NCBI GenBank assembly: GCA_017544525.1
Contig: JAFYEA010000028.1
Span: forward strand, 155,954 to 219,953
From: Bacilli bacterium
GTDB taxonomy: Bacteria > Bacillota_I > Bacilli_A > RF39 > UBA660
DNA length: 64,000 bases
Direction of reading: 5' to 3'
Position numbers and translations under genes: made by a program. The notes beneath the pieces are model-generated. The model did not search any database. It was not told where the DNA came from and saw only the letters and a list, made by a program, of their open reading frames with translations. Shown one piece after another: positions 33,655-42,834 of this stretch; within the stretch, counting starts at the first letter, position 1, and each line of letters begins with the position of its first letter.

Positions 33655-36594
33655 ATGAACAACGAAGATTTTACTGAATTAGAACAGCAAGAAATACAAG
33701 AGCAAATGCAAGGGGCTCGAATACAGAATGCATTTAGAAAAATAGGTAGTGATTTTGCTCAAGGATTTAGATCAGGTATGAATGCTAATAATCCAGATGT
33801 AAAAGCCATTCAAGAAAGAATAAGTAAGAATGGTGATTTTGGCATGACTAATAAAAATAAAGATGATGAAAAGAAGAGAAATAAAGATACTGGGGAATTA
33901 GATGATAAAAAGAAAAAAAGTGAATTAGATGATGGCAGTTCCTCTGAAGAAAAAGATAAAGATAATGAAAAAGAAGATAATAAATCAGAAGAATCAGATA
34001 AGAACGAAAATAAAGATGATGATTCTAAGAAAAAAGAGAAAAAAAAGGAAGATACTGTTGTTCCTGATGATGAAGATGGTGATGATGGAGAACTAGCAAA
34101 AAAAGCTCTTAAAATTAAGATTACTTTAATTGTATTTGGAATTGCTCTTTTAGTATTTATTATTATTTGTTTTGCTGTAGTTGTTGTTTCATATTTTGAA
34201 GCTGAGTTAGGATCATTAACTAATTTATTTGGTGTTCCTGAAACTACTATTGAAGAAGATGGTGCGACTAGAAGTGGGTTATTAACTGAAGATGAATATT
34301 TATATGATTCAAATGGTAATCCTTTAACTAATGAAGCACTAGTTGCTAAATTAAAGAGTGAACAAGAATGTAAAGTAACAGTATGGAATACAATAGGAGA
34401 TGCAATTTTTGGTGGACAAAGATTTAAAGATAGATGTTCATTAATGAGAGAAATACAAAGACAAACTGAAGGAACAGACGTTGATAAGAACTTAATAGTA
34501 TCTACATTATTCTATGGATATGATACATTACCTTCTAAAGATCAATATCAACAGGGAAGTGTTCCTGACACATATCTTGATTCTTCAGATCATTATTTGT
34601 CACTAGAACAAATATTAAGTGATAAAAATATGGGTATAACAAAGAGTACTATTACAAGTATTATTAAGAATGCAAAGATTGTTAGAAGAGAATATTATTA
34701 CGATTGGACAATAGAAGATGAAACTAATTCTAATGGTGAAGTAACTGCTAAAGTAGGTACTTGTGAAAAGAAATATTTACCTGAAACATCAAGTTACGAT
34801 CTAACTAAATGGAAAGTATTTATGAGATTTGGTGAACCTGCCGCTGAAGCATATGAAAAAGAAATGACAACAGGAAAATCATATAGTGCTTCTTCTGATG
34901 AGTGTAAGGGTATTTATAGTGAATCAGAATTGTTAGAAAAGGTTAAAAATGCTCCATTAAGTGATGGAACAGATGCGGGTAATATTTCATATAGAGTATC
35001 TAGTTCAGTAAGTGCAGCAAATGAAGATTTAAAGACATATAAAGATGTAAATATTACTCCATTATTACAAAAGGCTGATATAGAAAGCCCAACTCCTGAT
35101 AGCTTTTCAAGTTATAATGGAATGGAATTAAGTTATAGAAATGGTTTTGCTTATAATAACTTTCCTGGATATAAAAAAGCATTTGATGATCCAAACATTG
35201 ATTTAAAAGAAGATTCGACATTTACACCTAAAGAAATTGAAAAAACAATACAAAATATTATTAGTAAAAAAATTGATATGAATAGATCAATAGGTGAATA
35301 TGATAGTGATGCGACTGATACATTTAGTGATACAGATGGTAATTTAACATCTGTTATAACAGGAGCTTACTGTGGTAACTATTTAACAGCTAAATTGAGT
35401 GAAATTAAAGTTAAATTAACAGATTGTCATGGTAATTTCTTAAGAGTAGTACCTTTTGATGATTATATTATTGGTGTTGCAAATGCTGAAGTTAGTAATA
35501 AGAACGATGATTATGTATTATCAGAAATGTTAGCAGCTATTAGTTATGCTCTTCATAGAAGAAATAATTATACAAAGGGAACAGTTATTCAAATGAAGAG
35601 TGGGACTTGTGATCAAGCATATTGTTCTATGATGGAAGGATGCCATACACAAGCAAATCCTGAAATTTGTAGTGGTTGTTCATCATTCTATATTGGTGGT
35701 AGCAAAGGAAAAAACCCCGGGTTATATGCTAAATATAAGGCTTTATATGAAAGGGCAGCAGATTTCTTAGTTGTATCAAATGGTAAAGTACATAATTGTC
35801 ATTATGTAAGTACAATTCAAAATGAATGGTATAGAAAAGCGCAAGCAGGAATGTCATTTACTCAAATAATAGCTGAAACATACAAAGATGAAGGAGCACA
35901 GGTTATAAGATGTTCTGATGCTGATTCACCAACTACTCCAACTACACCAACAGAGCCAACGACACCAATGAGAATTGGAGCTACTGCTACAACTGAATAT
36001 CCAAAAGTATCTCCAGACTTAGGTAAATTTTATGGATATTCCTATGCAGATGGAAGTGATAATTCAATAAAAATAAATCCTGAATGGAAAAATGCGAATT
36101 TGGTTACAATAAGTCCAGAATGTTCTGATAGTAGTTTTGCTAATATGTCATTTACTGTTCATAAAGAAGCAGCAGATAATTTTAAAAAGGCATTTAAGAA
36201 AGTTTGTACTTTGATAACAACAGGTGTAAAACTTTCTAATGGTACTACATGTAAATATTCAATTGATAATTTGCATGAGGGAACAACATTTATTGAAAGA
36301 AAAACAACTAATGGAGCTATTGATCCTCATTCTTATGGAATTAGTCAAGATTGGAATTATAGTGCAACATATAAAGTGGGAAATGAAACATTTAGTCCAT
36401 ATTCATCTAGAAGCTTAGAAGAATATGAAAAATTTGTACTAGCTCTTGGTGGAAATGAAGAGCATTGTACTAATGTTAACTATATATTATGGAAATATGC
36501 ATATAAAGATGCTGGATTTATCTGGGGAGGTAACCTAGGTAGAAAAGGTAATAGTGGAACATTTGATGGAAAACTATTCCAAATTAGTTATTGA
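33655..36594 (+). CDS. T4SS cell-wall hydrolase with SpoIID-like and M15-like domains
   Basis: 979 residues. A cytoplasmic, extremely charged region (about 60-145, Lys/Asp/Glu runs) precedes a membrane helix (about 158-182). The outside part includes a SpoIID/LytB-like segment (VVPFDDYIIGVANAEVS near 600, with the family Glu) with extra Cys, a Thr/Pro linker (about 760-775) and a C-terminal part like M15C DD-carboxypeptidases (PHSYGISQDWN near 890, GFIWGGN near 955). The last M15 zinc His of the usual DxxHFE is replaced (DGKLFQ). Such proteins open peptidoglycan for the T4SS channel, the role of PrgK-type proteins. It could therefore be a lytic transglycosylase with a weakened peptidase. Confidence 0.8.
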   Translation: MNNEDFTELEQQEIQEQMQGARIQNAFRKIGSDFAQGFRSGMNANNPDVKAIQERISKNGDFGMTNKNKDDEKKRNKDTGELDDKKKKSELDDGSSSEEKDKDNEKEDNKSEESDKNENKDDDSKKKEKKKEDTVVPDDEDGDDGELAKKALKIKITLIVFGIALLVFIIICFAVVVVSYFEAELGSLTNLFGVPETTIEEDGATRSGLLTEDEYLYDSNGNPLTNEALVAKLKSEQECKVTVWNTIGDAIFGGQRFKDRCSLMREIQRQTEGTDVDKNLIVSTLFYGYDTLPSKDQYQQGSVPDTYLDSSDHYLSLEQILSDKNMGITKSTITSIIKNAKIVRREYYYDWTIEDETNSNGEVTAKVGTCEKKYLPETSSYDLTKWKVFMRFGEPAAEAYEKEMTTGKSYSASSDECKGIYSESELLEKVKNAPLSDGTDAGNISYRVSSSVSAANEDLKTYKDVNITPLLQKADIESPTPDSFSSYNGMELSYRNGFAYNNFPGYKKAFDDPNIDLKEDSTFTPKEIEKTIQNIISKKIDMNRSIGEYDSDATDTFSDTDGNLTSVITGAYCGNYLTAKLSEIKVKLTDCHGNFLRVVPFDDYIIGVANAEVSNKNDDYVLSEMLAAISYALHRRNNYTKGTVIQMKSGTCDQAYCSMMEGCHTQANPEICSGCSSFYIGGSKGKNPGLYAKYKALYERAADFLVVSNGKVHNCHYVSTIQNEWYRKAQAGMSFTQIIAETYKDEGAQVIRCSDADSPTTPTTPTEPTTPMRIGATATTEYPKVSPDLGKFYGYSYADGSDNSIKINPEWKNANLVTISPECSDSSFANMSFTVHKEAADNFKKAFKKVCTLITTGVKLSNGTTCKYSIDNLHEGTTFIERKTTNGAIDPHSYGISQDWNYSATYKVGNETFSPYSSRSLEEYEKFVLALGGNEEHCTNVNYILWKYAYKDAGFIWGGNLGRKGNSGTFDGKLFQISY

Positions 36595-36603
36595 GGAGGA
36601 ACA

Positions 36604-37416
36604 ATGGAAAACTTTTTTGAAAAAAATAAAGCTAAATTTACGATTTTTGGAATTATTATTATCTTACTCATAATAATAATTGTTCCTACTATAATTATTT
36701 CAAACAATAAAGAAAGAGAAGAATATTTTCCTACATATGAAAAATTAGAAGTTAAAAAAAGTGATTTTGTAGATAAAAAGAATGAGAATTATATAAAGGT
36801 AAAAAAACAATTAGAGGCAGATTATTTGTTTTCAAGAGAAGCAATAATATCTAATTATTATTATAAAAATTATACGAGTGCTGATCTTAAAAATATGTTA
36901 TGGAATTTTATATTTTCATATGAATTAAGTAATACAAAAGATTTATCATCAATTGATTATACAAGTGGATACTTTTGTATGAGAAGTCATTATGTAATAG
37001 ATGCTTTCCAAGAATTATATAATGTTAAAATAACACAAGATATAGATCTTTTACCAGGTTTTTATGAATATGTATATAAAAAAGGTGATAAATATTGCTT
37101 TAATTTTGCTAATGTTGGTAAGGACTATGATAATCAAATAAAGGTTGCTGTTGAAGATTTAGATATAGATGATGATAAAACAATTAAAGCGAATATATAT
37201 GTTTATGAATATTATACAAGTGATACTGATAGCGAAAAAGCCTACATATCTAATTTAATAACTGATATTAGCAATTCTGATTATACATTAGCGAATAATA
37301 TTGTTTTAAATAATCTAAAAGGAAAAGTAACACATAAACAATTGTCATTTAGAGTTCATAATAACGGGAATTTCTTTAAATATCAAATATTACAAAGCAA
37401 AAATTTAAGTTATTAG
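36604..37416 (+). CDS. Membrane-anchored T4SS-locus protein, possible VirB8-type
   Basis: 270 residues, GAGGAGG upstream, 9 nt after the hydrolase gene. One N-terminal membrane helix (about 13-34, Ile-rich), then an extracytoplasmic domain of about 230 residues. VirB8-type proteins have this topology and this neighbourhood, but no NTF2-like motif is visible to me, so this is a positional guess. Confidence 0.65.
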   Translation: MENFFEKNKAKFTIFGIIIILLIIIIVPTIIISNNKEREEYFPTYEKLEVKKSDFVDKKNENYIKVKKQLEADYLFSREAIISNYYYKNYTSADLKNMLWNFIFSYELSNTKDLSSIDYTSGYFCMRSHYVIDAFQELYNVKITQDIDLLPGFYEYVYKKGDKYCFNFANVGKDYDNQIKVAVEDLDIDDDKTIKANIYVYEYYTSDTDSEKAYISNLITDISNSDYTLANNIVLNNLKGKVTHKQLSFRVHNNGNFFKYQILQSKNLSY

Positions 37417-37466
37417 TGAAAAAAAATGAATTATATTGTATAATAACTATGAACTGAGGTGTAAAA

Positions 37467-39767
37467 ATGAAATTAAAATTTAGGGCTGAAGCAAAAGATA
37501 TTGTTATATTTTTAATATTTTGTGTAGTTCTTTTGTATTTTGTAGCAATAGCAGTACTTAATTTGAATAGTTTTGCTGTTGATGGAGTATTTAGAGGACT
37601 AAATCCATTTCCAGCATTTGGATTAGATTTTATTTTATATACAATTGTCTTTTATTTACTTGCATTAATAGCGTTAATGTTAGCTTGCTCCTCATATTTC
37701 TTTGAAAGAGAAGAAGGATTTGGAATTACAACTGAAAAGAAAAGTAAAAATGATGGATATTCTAAATTAATGACTGAAAAAGAAATGAAAAAAGACTATG
37801 GAATTAAGAAAATCCATTTAAAAGATGACACATATGATGCTGGTGGTTTTCCAGTTATCAACAATGGAACAGATGCATGGGTAGATGATAGTGGGCAACC
37901 TCACTCACTTATAATGGGTGCTTCTGGTTCAGGTAAAACACAAGCATTTATGTTTCCTTTAATTAAAATATTAGGTCGTCATGGTGAAAGTATGATTGTT
38001 ACTGACCCTAAAGGTGAGTTATATGAAAACTGTGGCGAAATGTTAAAAGAAAAAGGTTATAAAATAATATTAATTAATTTCCGTGATCCTAAAGAAGGAG
38101 CTGCATGGAATCCATTTAGTTATCCATATAGAATATATAAAGAAGGAAATGTTGATAAGGCAAATGAGTTGTTACAAGACCTTGCTAGTAACATCTTAAT
38201 AGACCCAAATAATAAAGCTGAACCTTTCTGGGAACAAACAGCATCTAACTTCTTTACAGGTTTATCATTGGGATTATTCGATGATGCTAGTGAAGAAGAA
38301 ATCAATATTAATAGTATCAATATGATGGCTGAAGTAGGTGAAGATAGATTTGGTTCTTCAAACTATATTAAGGAATACTTTAAGAGTAAAGGTGAACTAT
38401 CACCAGCTTATATTGCCGCTGCTTCTTGTATCAACGCACCAAATGAAACTCGTGGTGGTATCATGTCAACATTTAGAACAAAAACAAGAATTTTCTCATC
38501 ACAAGAAGCACTTTCTGAAATGCTTTCTTATAGTGATTTTGATATTAGAGACATTGGTAAAGAAAAAACAGCTGTATTCTTAAAAGTACACGATGAAAAA
38601 ACAACTTACCATGCTCTTGCTACTATATTTGTAAAACAGGCATATGAAGCACTAATTGCAGTTGCTCAAACTTGTCCAAATTTAAAGTTACCTTATAGAA
38701 CTAATTTTATACTTGATGAGTTTGCTAATATGCCAGCTTTAAAAGATGTTGAAACAATGATTACAGCATCTCGTTCAAGAAATATAAGATTTAGTTTTGT
38801 TATTCAAAACTTTTCACAATTAAACAAAGTATATGGAAAAGATGTTGCTGAAACAATTAAAGGTAACTGTGGAAACTTTGTATACTTAATGAGTACAGAG
38901 TTAGCAGCACTAGAAGAAATAAGTAAATTACTTGGTGATCAAAAACCTGAAAAGAAAAAGAAAGATGAACCAGCTCCTCCTATTAGACCATTATTTACTG
39001 TAAGTGATTTACAAGCATTAAAAGAAGGAGAAGTTATAATTAACAGATTTAGAAGCATGCCTTTTAAAACAAAATTAACTTATGATTATAAGATTGACTG
39101 GGGTAAAAAATATGATCAAATGACATATACTGAAAGACCTCATCATGAAGTAAAAGTATTTGATGTAAAAGAGTATGTTACTAAATTAAAAGGTGAACAA
39201 GGACCTATGCCTAGTATGGGAATGCCAGGTATGATGGGCGGAGGAATGATGCCTGGAATGGGCGGAATGGGAATGTCTAATGCACCATTTATTCCTGGAA
39301 CAATAGGTGGAGGTCGTAGTACAAGTCTTGATGAATATGTTAAGAAACTTGATGAAAAGATTGCTGAATTAGAAAGAGAAGAAGCAGAGGAAAAAGCAAG
39401 AATAGAAAAAGAAAAACAAAACAAAGAAGCACCAAAGATAATAATTAATAAAGTAGAAGATAAATCTAAAGAAGATTTCCAAAATGATATATCTAATATA
39501 TTTGAACATAAAGCGCAAGAATTAAAAGAGGATATTAAAGAAGAAGTTAAAGATGATATTCAAAATATATTAGAACATAAGGTAGAAGAACCTAAGACTA
39601 TGCCAAAACCACTAGTTGAAAAAGAACAAGGAGAAACATCTAAACCAACTTATGAAGAATTAGAAAAACCAAAAGTTAATATTGATGTTGATAGCGTAGT
39701 TGTAGATGAGAAACCTAAAAATAGTGAAGACTTCTTCGATGATTTCTTTGGTAGTGAAGGTGAATAA
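37467..39767 (+). CDS. VirD4-like type IV coupling protein
   Basis: 766 residues behind GAGGTG. Two N-terminal helices (about 12-35 and 50-78), then the coupling ATPase: Walker A MGASGSGKTQ (about 150), VTDPKGELYENCG, EPFWEQTASNFFTG, Walker B NFILDEFANMP (about 412) and SRSRNIRFSFVIQN. The tail has a Met/Gly-rich stretch (about 575-600) and then a Glu/Lys-rich coiled coil. Coupling proteins bring substrates to the channel. The tail is much longer than the usual core of about 600 residues and may bind the substrate. Confidence 0.95.
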   Translation: MKLKFRAEAKDIVIFLIFCVVLLYFVAIAVLNLNSFAVDGVFRGLNPFPAFGLDFILYTIVFYLLALIALMLACSSYFFEREEGFGITTEKKSKNDGYSKLMTEKEMKKDYGIKKIHLKDDTYDAGGFPVINNGTDAWVDDSGQPHSLIMGASGSGKTQAFMFPLIKILGRHGESMIVTDPKGELYENCGEMLKEKGYKIILINFRDPKEGAAWNPFSYPYRIYKEGNVDKANELLQDLASNILIDPNNKAEPFWEQTASNFFTGLSLGLFDDASEEEININSINMMAEVGEDRFGSSNYIKEYFKSKGELSPAYIAAASCINAPNETRGGIMSTFRTKTRIFSSQEALSEMLSYSDFDIRDIGKEKTAVFLKVHDEKTTYHALATIFVKQAYEALIAVAQTCPNLKLPYRTNFILDEFANMPALKDVETMITASRSRNIRFSFVIQNFSQLNKVYGKDVAETIKGNCGNFVYLMSTELAALEEISKLLGDQKPEKKKKDEPAPPIRPLFTVSDLQALKEGEVIINRFRSMPFKTKLTYDYKIDWGKKYDQMTYTERPHHEVKVFDVKEYVTKLKGEQGPMPSMGMPGMMGGGMMPGMGGMGMSNAPFIPGTIGGGRSTSLDEYVKKLDEKIAELEREEAEEKARIEKEKQNKEAPKIIINKVEDKSKEDFQNDISNIFEHKAQELKEDIKEEVKDDIQNILEHKVEEPKTMPKPLVEKEQGETSKPTYEELEKPKVNIDVDSVVVDEKPKNSEDFFDDFFGSEGE

Positions 39768-39787
39768 TACTAATTATTCACTTTTTA
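39760..39787 (+). terminator. Terminator at the end of the T4SS locus
   Basis: GTGAATAAT (39760-39768), ACTA, ATTATTCAC (39773-39781), then five T; overlaps the stop of the coupling protein gene. Confidence 0.85.
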
Positions 39788-39815
39788 TTTGCATAGATTA
39801 TTAATGGGTGGTTTT

Positions 39816-40031
39816 ATGAAAATCATTGATGTTGGTGATAGATATACATATAGTTTAGGGCATTTAGATAATAGTATTAATATTCCATATGAAGAATTAA
39901 TAAATAATTATAGAAGGTATTTAAATAAAAATGATAGTTATTATTTATATTGTAAAAGTGGAAAACTAAGTAAAAGAGCAACCTTAGTTTTATCATCATT
40001 AGGTTATAAAGTTTTTTTGTTGAAAATTTAA
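39816..40031 (+). CDS. Small rhodanese-domain protein
   Basis: 71 residues from ATG 39816 (GGGTGG upstream). A minimal rhodanese: IIDVGDRYTYSLGHLDNSINIPYEEL then the active-site loop YCKSGKLSKRA with the catalytic Cys, ending at the LGYKVFLL strand. Rhodaneses carry sulfur as a persulfide on that Cys. It lacks the N-terminal part of full rhodaneses. The target is unknown. Confidence 0.85.
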   Translation: MKIIDVGDRYTYSLGHLDNSINIPYEELINNYRRYLNKNDSYYLYCKSGKLSKRATLVLSSLGYKVFLLKI

Positions 40032-40048
40032 TCATTTTATACTATAAT
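40020..40048 (+). promoter_or_regulatory. Promoter of leaderless DedA gene
   Basis: TTGAAA (40020-40025), 17 nt, TATAAT (40043-40048); the ATG lies at 40056, so transcription should start on or next to it. Confidence 0.85.
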
Positions 40049-40055
40049 TAACTTC

Positions 40056-40637
40056 ATGGAAATAGTAGTTAAGATATTAGAAACATTGGTTAATTTTGTA
40101 CAAAGTACAGGTCCTTATGGCGTAGTTGTGGCATGTGGACTTATTTTTGTTGAATCAATATTACCTATGATGCCATTATCTGTATTTATAACAGTAAATT
40201 TTTTGATACTTGGTAAATGTGTTGGTTTTTTTGTGTCTTGGATATTTACTGTGCTTGGATGCTCAATGTCATATTCTATATTCAAAAAAGGTTTTGGAAA
40301 CAAATTTGATAATTTAACTGAAAATAAAAAATTGATTAAAAAATATAAAAAATTGTTTAAAGATATTTCTTTGGGTAAGTTAATATTAATAATAGCGATG
40401 CCATTTACACCAGCTTTTGTTGTTAATATAGTTGCTGGACTTACTAAAATGGACTTTAAAAAATATTTTATTGGATTATTAATTGGTAAAATAGCCATGG
40501 TATACTTTTGGGGATTTATTGGAACATCACTTATTGAAAGTTTAAAAAATCCTATGATATTAATTAAAATAGTAATTATAATGCTTGGAACTTATGCTAT
40601 ATATTTTATATTAAATAAAATATTTAAGTTTGAATAA
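40056..40637 (+). CDS. DedA/VTT-domain membrane protein (TVP38/TMEM64-like)
   Basis: 193 residues with about five membrane segments. The VTT (SNARE-associated) outline is visible: ESILPMMPLSVFITVNFLILG near the N-terminus, a basic cytoplasmic loop, then GKLILIIAMPFTPAFVVNIVAGLTKM. DedA-type proteins are linked to lipid-carrier or lipid flipping. No ribosome site precedes the start and the mRNA is probably leaderless. Confidence 0.88.
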   Translation: MEIVVKILETLVNFVQSTGPYGVVVACGLIFVESILPMMPLSVFITVNFLILGKCVGFFVSWIFTVLGCSMSYSIFKKGFGNKFDNLTENKKLIKKYKKLFKDISLGKLILIIAMPFTPAFVVNIVAGLTKMDFKKYFIGLLIGKIAMVYFWGFIGTSLIESLKNPMILIKIVIIMLGTYAIYFILNKIFKFE

Positions 40638-40661
40638 AAAAACATCTATATGATGTTTTTT
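40637..40661. terminator. Bidirectional terminator
   Basis: AAAAAACATC (40637-40646), TATAT, GATGTTTTTT (40652-40661) between convergent genes. Confidence 0.8.
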
Positions 40662-41281
40662 TATTTTTTTAATATTAATTCTTTATTGTTTGTTCTTAGA
40701 TAGTCATAATACTCAAGTGTTAATTCATAATCACATCTAATATCTTCTTCAAAACCACTATTAGTAAGCGTTGTTTTTAAAGTGTCAAATACGTGATATC
40801 TACTACCTAAAACACTTTGGTTTGTAGTTAATAATGGATTATCTCTTTTAATTACCTTAGCAAATTCTTTAATTAATTCTTTATATAAACCTTTATTTCT
40901 AAAGAATCTATTTGTTTCAGCATATTCGATATATGTAACAGGAATTATTTGCCCTCTAGCTATTTGAGTACAGCCTTCATAATATCTCATTTCAGAAAGA
41001 ATAGTATTTAATCCTATATTATTTCTTGTGTAACAAAGTAAAAATCTTGCTTGTCCTCCATATGCTTCTTCGTTAAAACAATTATATTCTAAATATTGCA
41101 TCCCAATAGGCATATAACTATTATCACCAGTTACTATTTTATCGGCACGAGCATCATAATAATTGTTAATAACAAATATATTTAAATCATTAGCACTTAG
41201 TACAATATATTTACGGTTATTAATATTTATACCATCAATATATTCATTCATCCATCTATCTATTGTTCTTTGATCTGTCAT
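40661..41281 (-). CDS. Possible GNAT-type acetyltransferase
   Basis: 206 residues behind GAGGG. The centre to C-terminal part (IPVTYIEYAETNRFFRNKGLYKELIKEFAKVI) resembles the strand-4/helix-3 acetyl-CoA site of GNAT proteins (IEVxPxxRxxGxGxxLL), with NRFFRNKGLYKEL in place of the canonical loop. Partner or substrate unknown. Alternative: an unrelated family. Confidence 0.55.
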   Translation of the reverse strand: MTDQRTIDRWMNEYIDGININNRKYIVLSANDLNIFVINNYYDARADKIVTGDNSYMPIGMQYLEYNCFNEEAYGGQARFLLCYTRNNIGLNTILSEMRYYEGCTQIARGQIIPVTYIEYAETNRFFRNKGLYKELIKEFAKVIKRDNPLLTTNQSVLGSRYHVFDTLKTTLTNSGFEEDIRCDYELTLEYYDYLRTNNKELILKK

Positions 41282-41332
41282 ATTTTTCCCTCAATAAGTG
41301 TTATTATAGCATAATTTTTTAAAAGTAAATAA

Positions 41333-41338
41333 TATAAT
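41333..41338 (+). promoter_or_regulatory. TATAAT immediately before a start codon (leaderless)
   Basis: TATAAT 41333-41338 is 5 nt from ATG 41344, with no ribosome site between. Confidence 0.65.
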
Positions 41339-41343
41339 TTAAT

Positions 41344-41583
41344 ATGATAAAAAAAATAGTAATGTTTATAATGGGGATATTAATATCAGGATATTCACTA
41401 ATGTTTTATATTATATACTTAAATTTACTAAAAATGGATTTTAGTTTTATAGACTATATAAAGTATATATTTTCAAGAGTAGAATGTTTAAGTTTATTCT
41501 TGGGTATCATATTAATAGTGTTATCATTAAGGAGAGAAAAAAATGAACTACGCTTACAATGTAAAAATGAATTTAAGGAATAA
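41344..41583 (+). CDS. Small two-helix membrane protein
   Basis: 79 residues, two membrane helices (about 4-26 and 47-63) with a basic loop and C-terminus. No family recognised. Probably leaderless. It overlaps the next gene by 41 nt. Confidence 0.6.
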   Translation: MIKKIVMFIMGILISGYSLMFYIIYLNLLKMDFSFIDYIKYIFSRVECLSLFLGIILIVLSLRREKNELRLQCKNEFKE

Positions 41584-42124
41584 ATTATATAATTTTTATG
41601 AATGGGATAATAATATTGAATTTTATGATAAATTAAAGGTATATAAAGTAGATGATAAAATATATAATGAAATACTAAAAATGTCAATAAAAGTTAATAG
41701 TAATTTTTTAAATAATATTTCTTTAAATAAATTTACATGTATATTTACAAATGATATAGACATGGTTGGAGTAAGATTTGGTTCCAATGGTGAGATAGAA
41801 TTAATAAGTAAACTTGATTTAGAAGAAGAAAGTGAATTGTTAGAAGAAATAAATATAAATAATAAATTTGAGTTAGAGTATGAAATAATTAACAAAAATA
41901 ATCAATATTCGTTTAACACAATGGAGGAAGATAAAACAATTAATTACTTAATTAAATATATTGAAAACAATAAAAAGAATAGTGAATTAATAGATTATTT
42001 ATATAATGAATGGTTTAATGATAATAAATCTAAGAATAAATATGAAAGATTAATTAATGCTATCAAGGGTGAATATACGTCTAATCATAATAAATTATAT
42101 AATGTCGTTAAAATGTTAGTATAA
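41543..42124 (+). CDS. Hypothetical protein
   Basis: 193 residues with AGGAGAG ending 6 nt upstream of the ATG. Asn/Lys/Glu-rich and soluble, with FTNDIDMVGVRFGSNGEIELISK in the middle. No family recognised. Confidence 0.65.
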   Translation: MNYAYNVKMNLRNKLYNFYEWDNNIEFYDKLKVYKVDDKIYNEILKMSIKVNSNFLNNISLNKFTCIFTNDIDMVGVRFGSNGEIELISKLDLEEESELLEEININNKFELEYEIINKNNQYSFNTMEEDKTINYLIKYIENNKKNSELIDYLYNEWFNDNKSKNKYERLINAIKGEYTSNHNKLYNVVKMLV

Positions 42125-42162
42125 AAAAACGGTGATTGAAAATAATAATAGTGGAGGATAAT

Positions 42163-42708
42163 ATGAAAAAAATTTTATTATTTGTAATAACATTATTATT
42201 AATTAGTTGTAATTTATCAAATACACCTAAAGATAAGGTTGAAGAATATTTAAGTAAATATAATGCTTTAGATGAAAGTATGATGCTTGAAATAGATACA
42301 ATGGTAGCTGGAGAAGATTTAAGTGTTGATAACAAAGAAATATATAAAAAAGTTTTATTAAGACAGTATGAGAATATGAAATATGAAATAAAAGATGAAA
42401 GTATAAATGGAGATAAAGCAGAGGTTAAAGTTAAAGTAACTGTATTTGATTTATATAAAATGGAAAGAGAATCACAGAATTATATGAATGAGAATCAAAA
42501 TGAATTCAATAATGTAAACAATTTATTTGATACAAATTTATATAACAAATATAGATTAAATAAAATGTTAGAAACAAACGATAGGGTAGAATATGATGTT
42601 AAGTTTTATTTGAAAAAGAAAGATGATAATTGGACTTTAATTGAACCAAATAGGGATGTTTTAGAGAAAATACATGGTATATATGATTATGAATTAAGCA
42701 ATTCATAA
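42163..42708 (+). CDS. Lipoprotein of unknown function
   Basis: 181 residues from ATG 42163 (GGAGG upstream). Lipoprotein signal MKKILLFVITLLLISC; Cys16 would be lipidated. The body has a helix-rich half and a beta half like the NTF2-type DUF4878 group (YEIKDESINGDKAEVKVKVT, VKFYLKKKDDNWTLI). Likely surface-attached. The similarity to DUF4878-like lipoproteins is by outline. Confidence 0.75.
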   Translation: MKKILLFVITLLLISCNLSNTPKDKVEEYLSKYNALDESMMLEIDTMVAGEDLSVDNKEIYKKVLLRQYENMKYEIKDESINGDKAEVKVKVTVFDLYKMERESQNYMNENQNEFNNVNNLFDTNLYNKYRLNKMLETNDRVEYDVKFYLKKKDDNWTLIEPNRDVLEKIHGIYDYELSNS

Positions 42709-42726
42709 TTTTTTTTATAAAAAGGG

Positions 42727-42755
42727 TTGACATTTATATTTGTTTTTAATATAAT
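42727..42755 (+). promoter_or_regulatory. Perfect consensus promoter of the NAD cluster
   Basis: TTGACA (42727-42732), 17 nt, TATAAT (42750-42755): no mismatch, so strong when not repressed. Confidence 0.92.
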
Positions 42756-42796
42756 GTTAATAAGAGAAGAGGAAATCTCTTTTAAAAACAGTTTTG

Positions 42797-42817
42797 TTAT
42801 TAACAAATTGTTAATAA
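42797..42817. promoter_or_regulatory. 21-bp palindrome in the NAD-cluster leader, possible NrtR site
   Basis: TTATTAACAA-A-TTGTTAATAA, perfect on both arms, lies 3 nt before the AAGGAGG ribosome site. A half-site GTTAATAA also follows the -10 (42756-42763). An NrtR gene is in the same cluster, so it is the obvious candidate regulator. The binding is inferred. Confidence 0.5.
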
Positions 42818-42834
42818 GTAAGGAGGAAAGGAAA

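Noticed and set aside
28922..39767. Integrative conjugative element
   Set aside because: No integrase, relaxase, excisionase, direct att repeats or tRNA at the edges; only the secretion genes are present.
42727..42834. N-terminal extension of the nicotinamidase
   Set aside because: The extension covers the promoter, palindrome and ribosome site; ATG 42835 gives the normal N-terminus.
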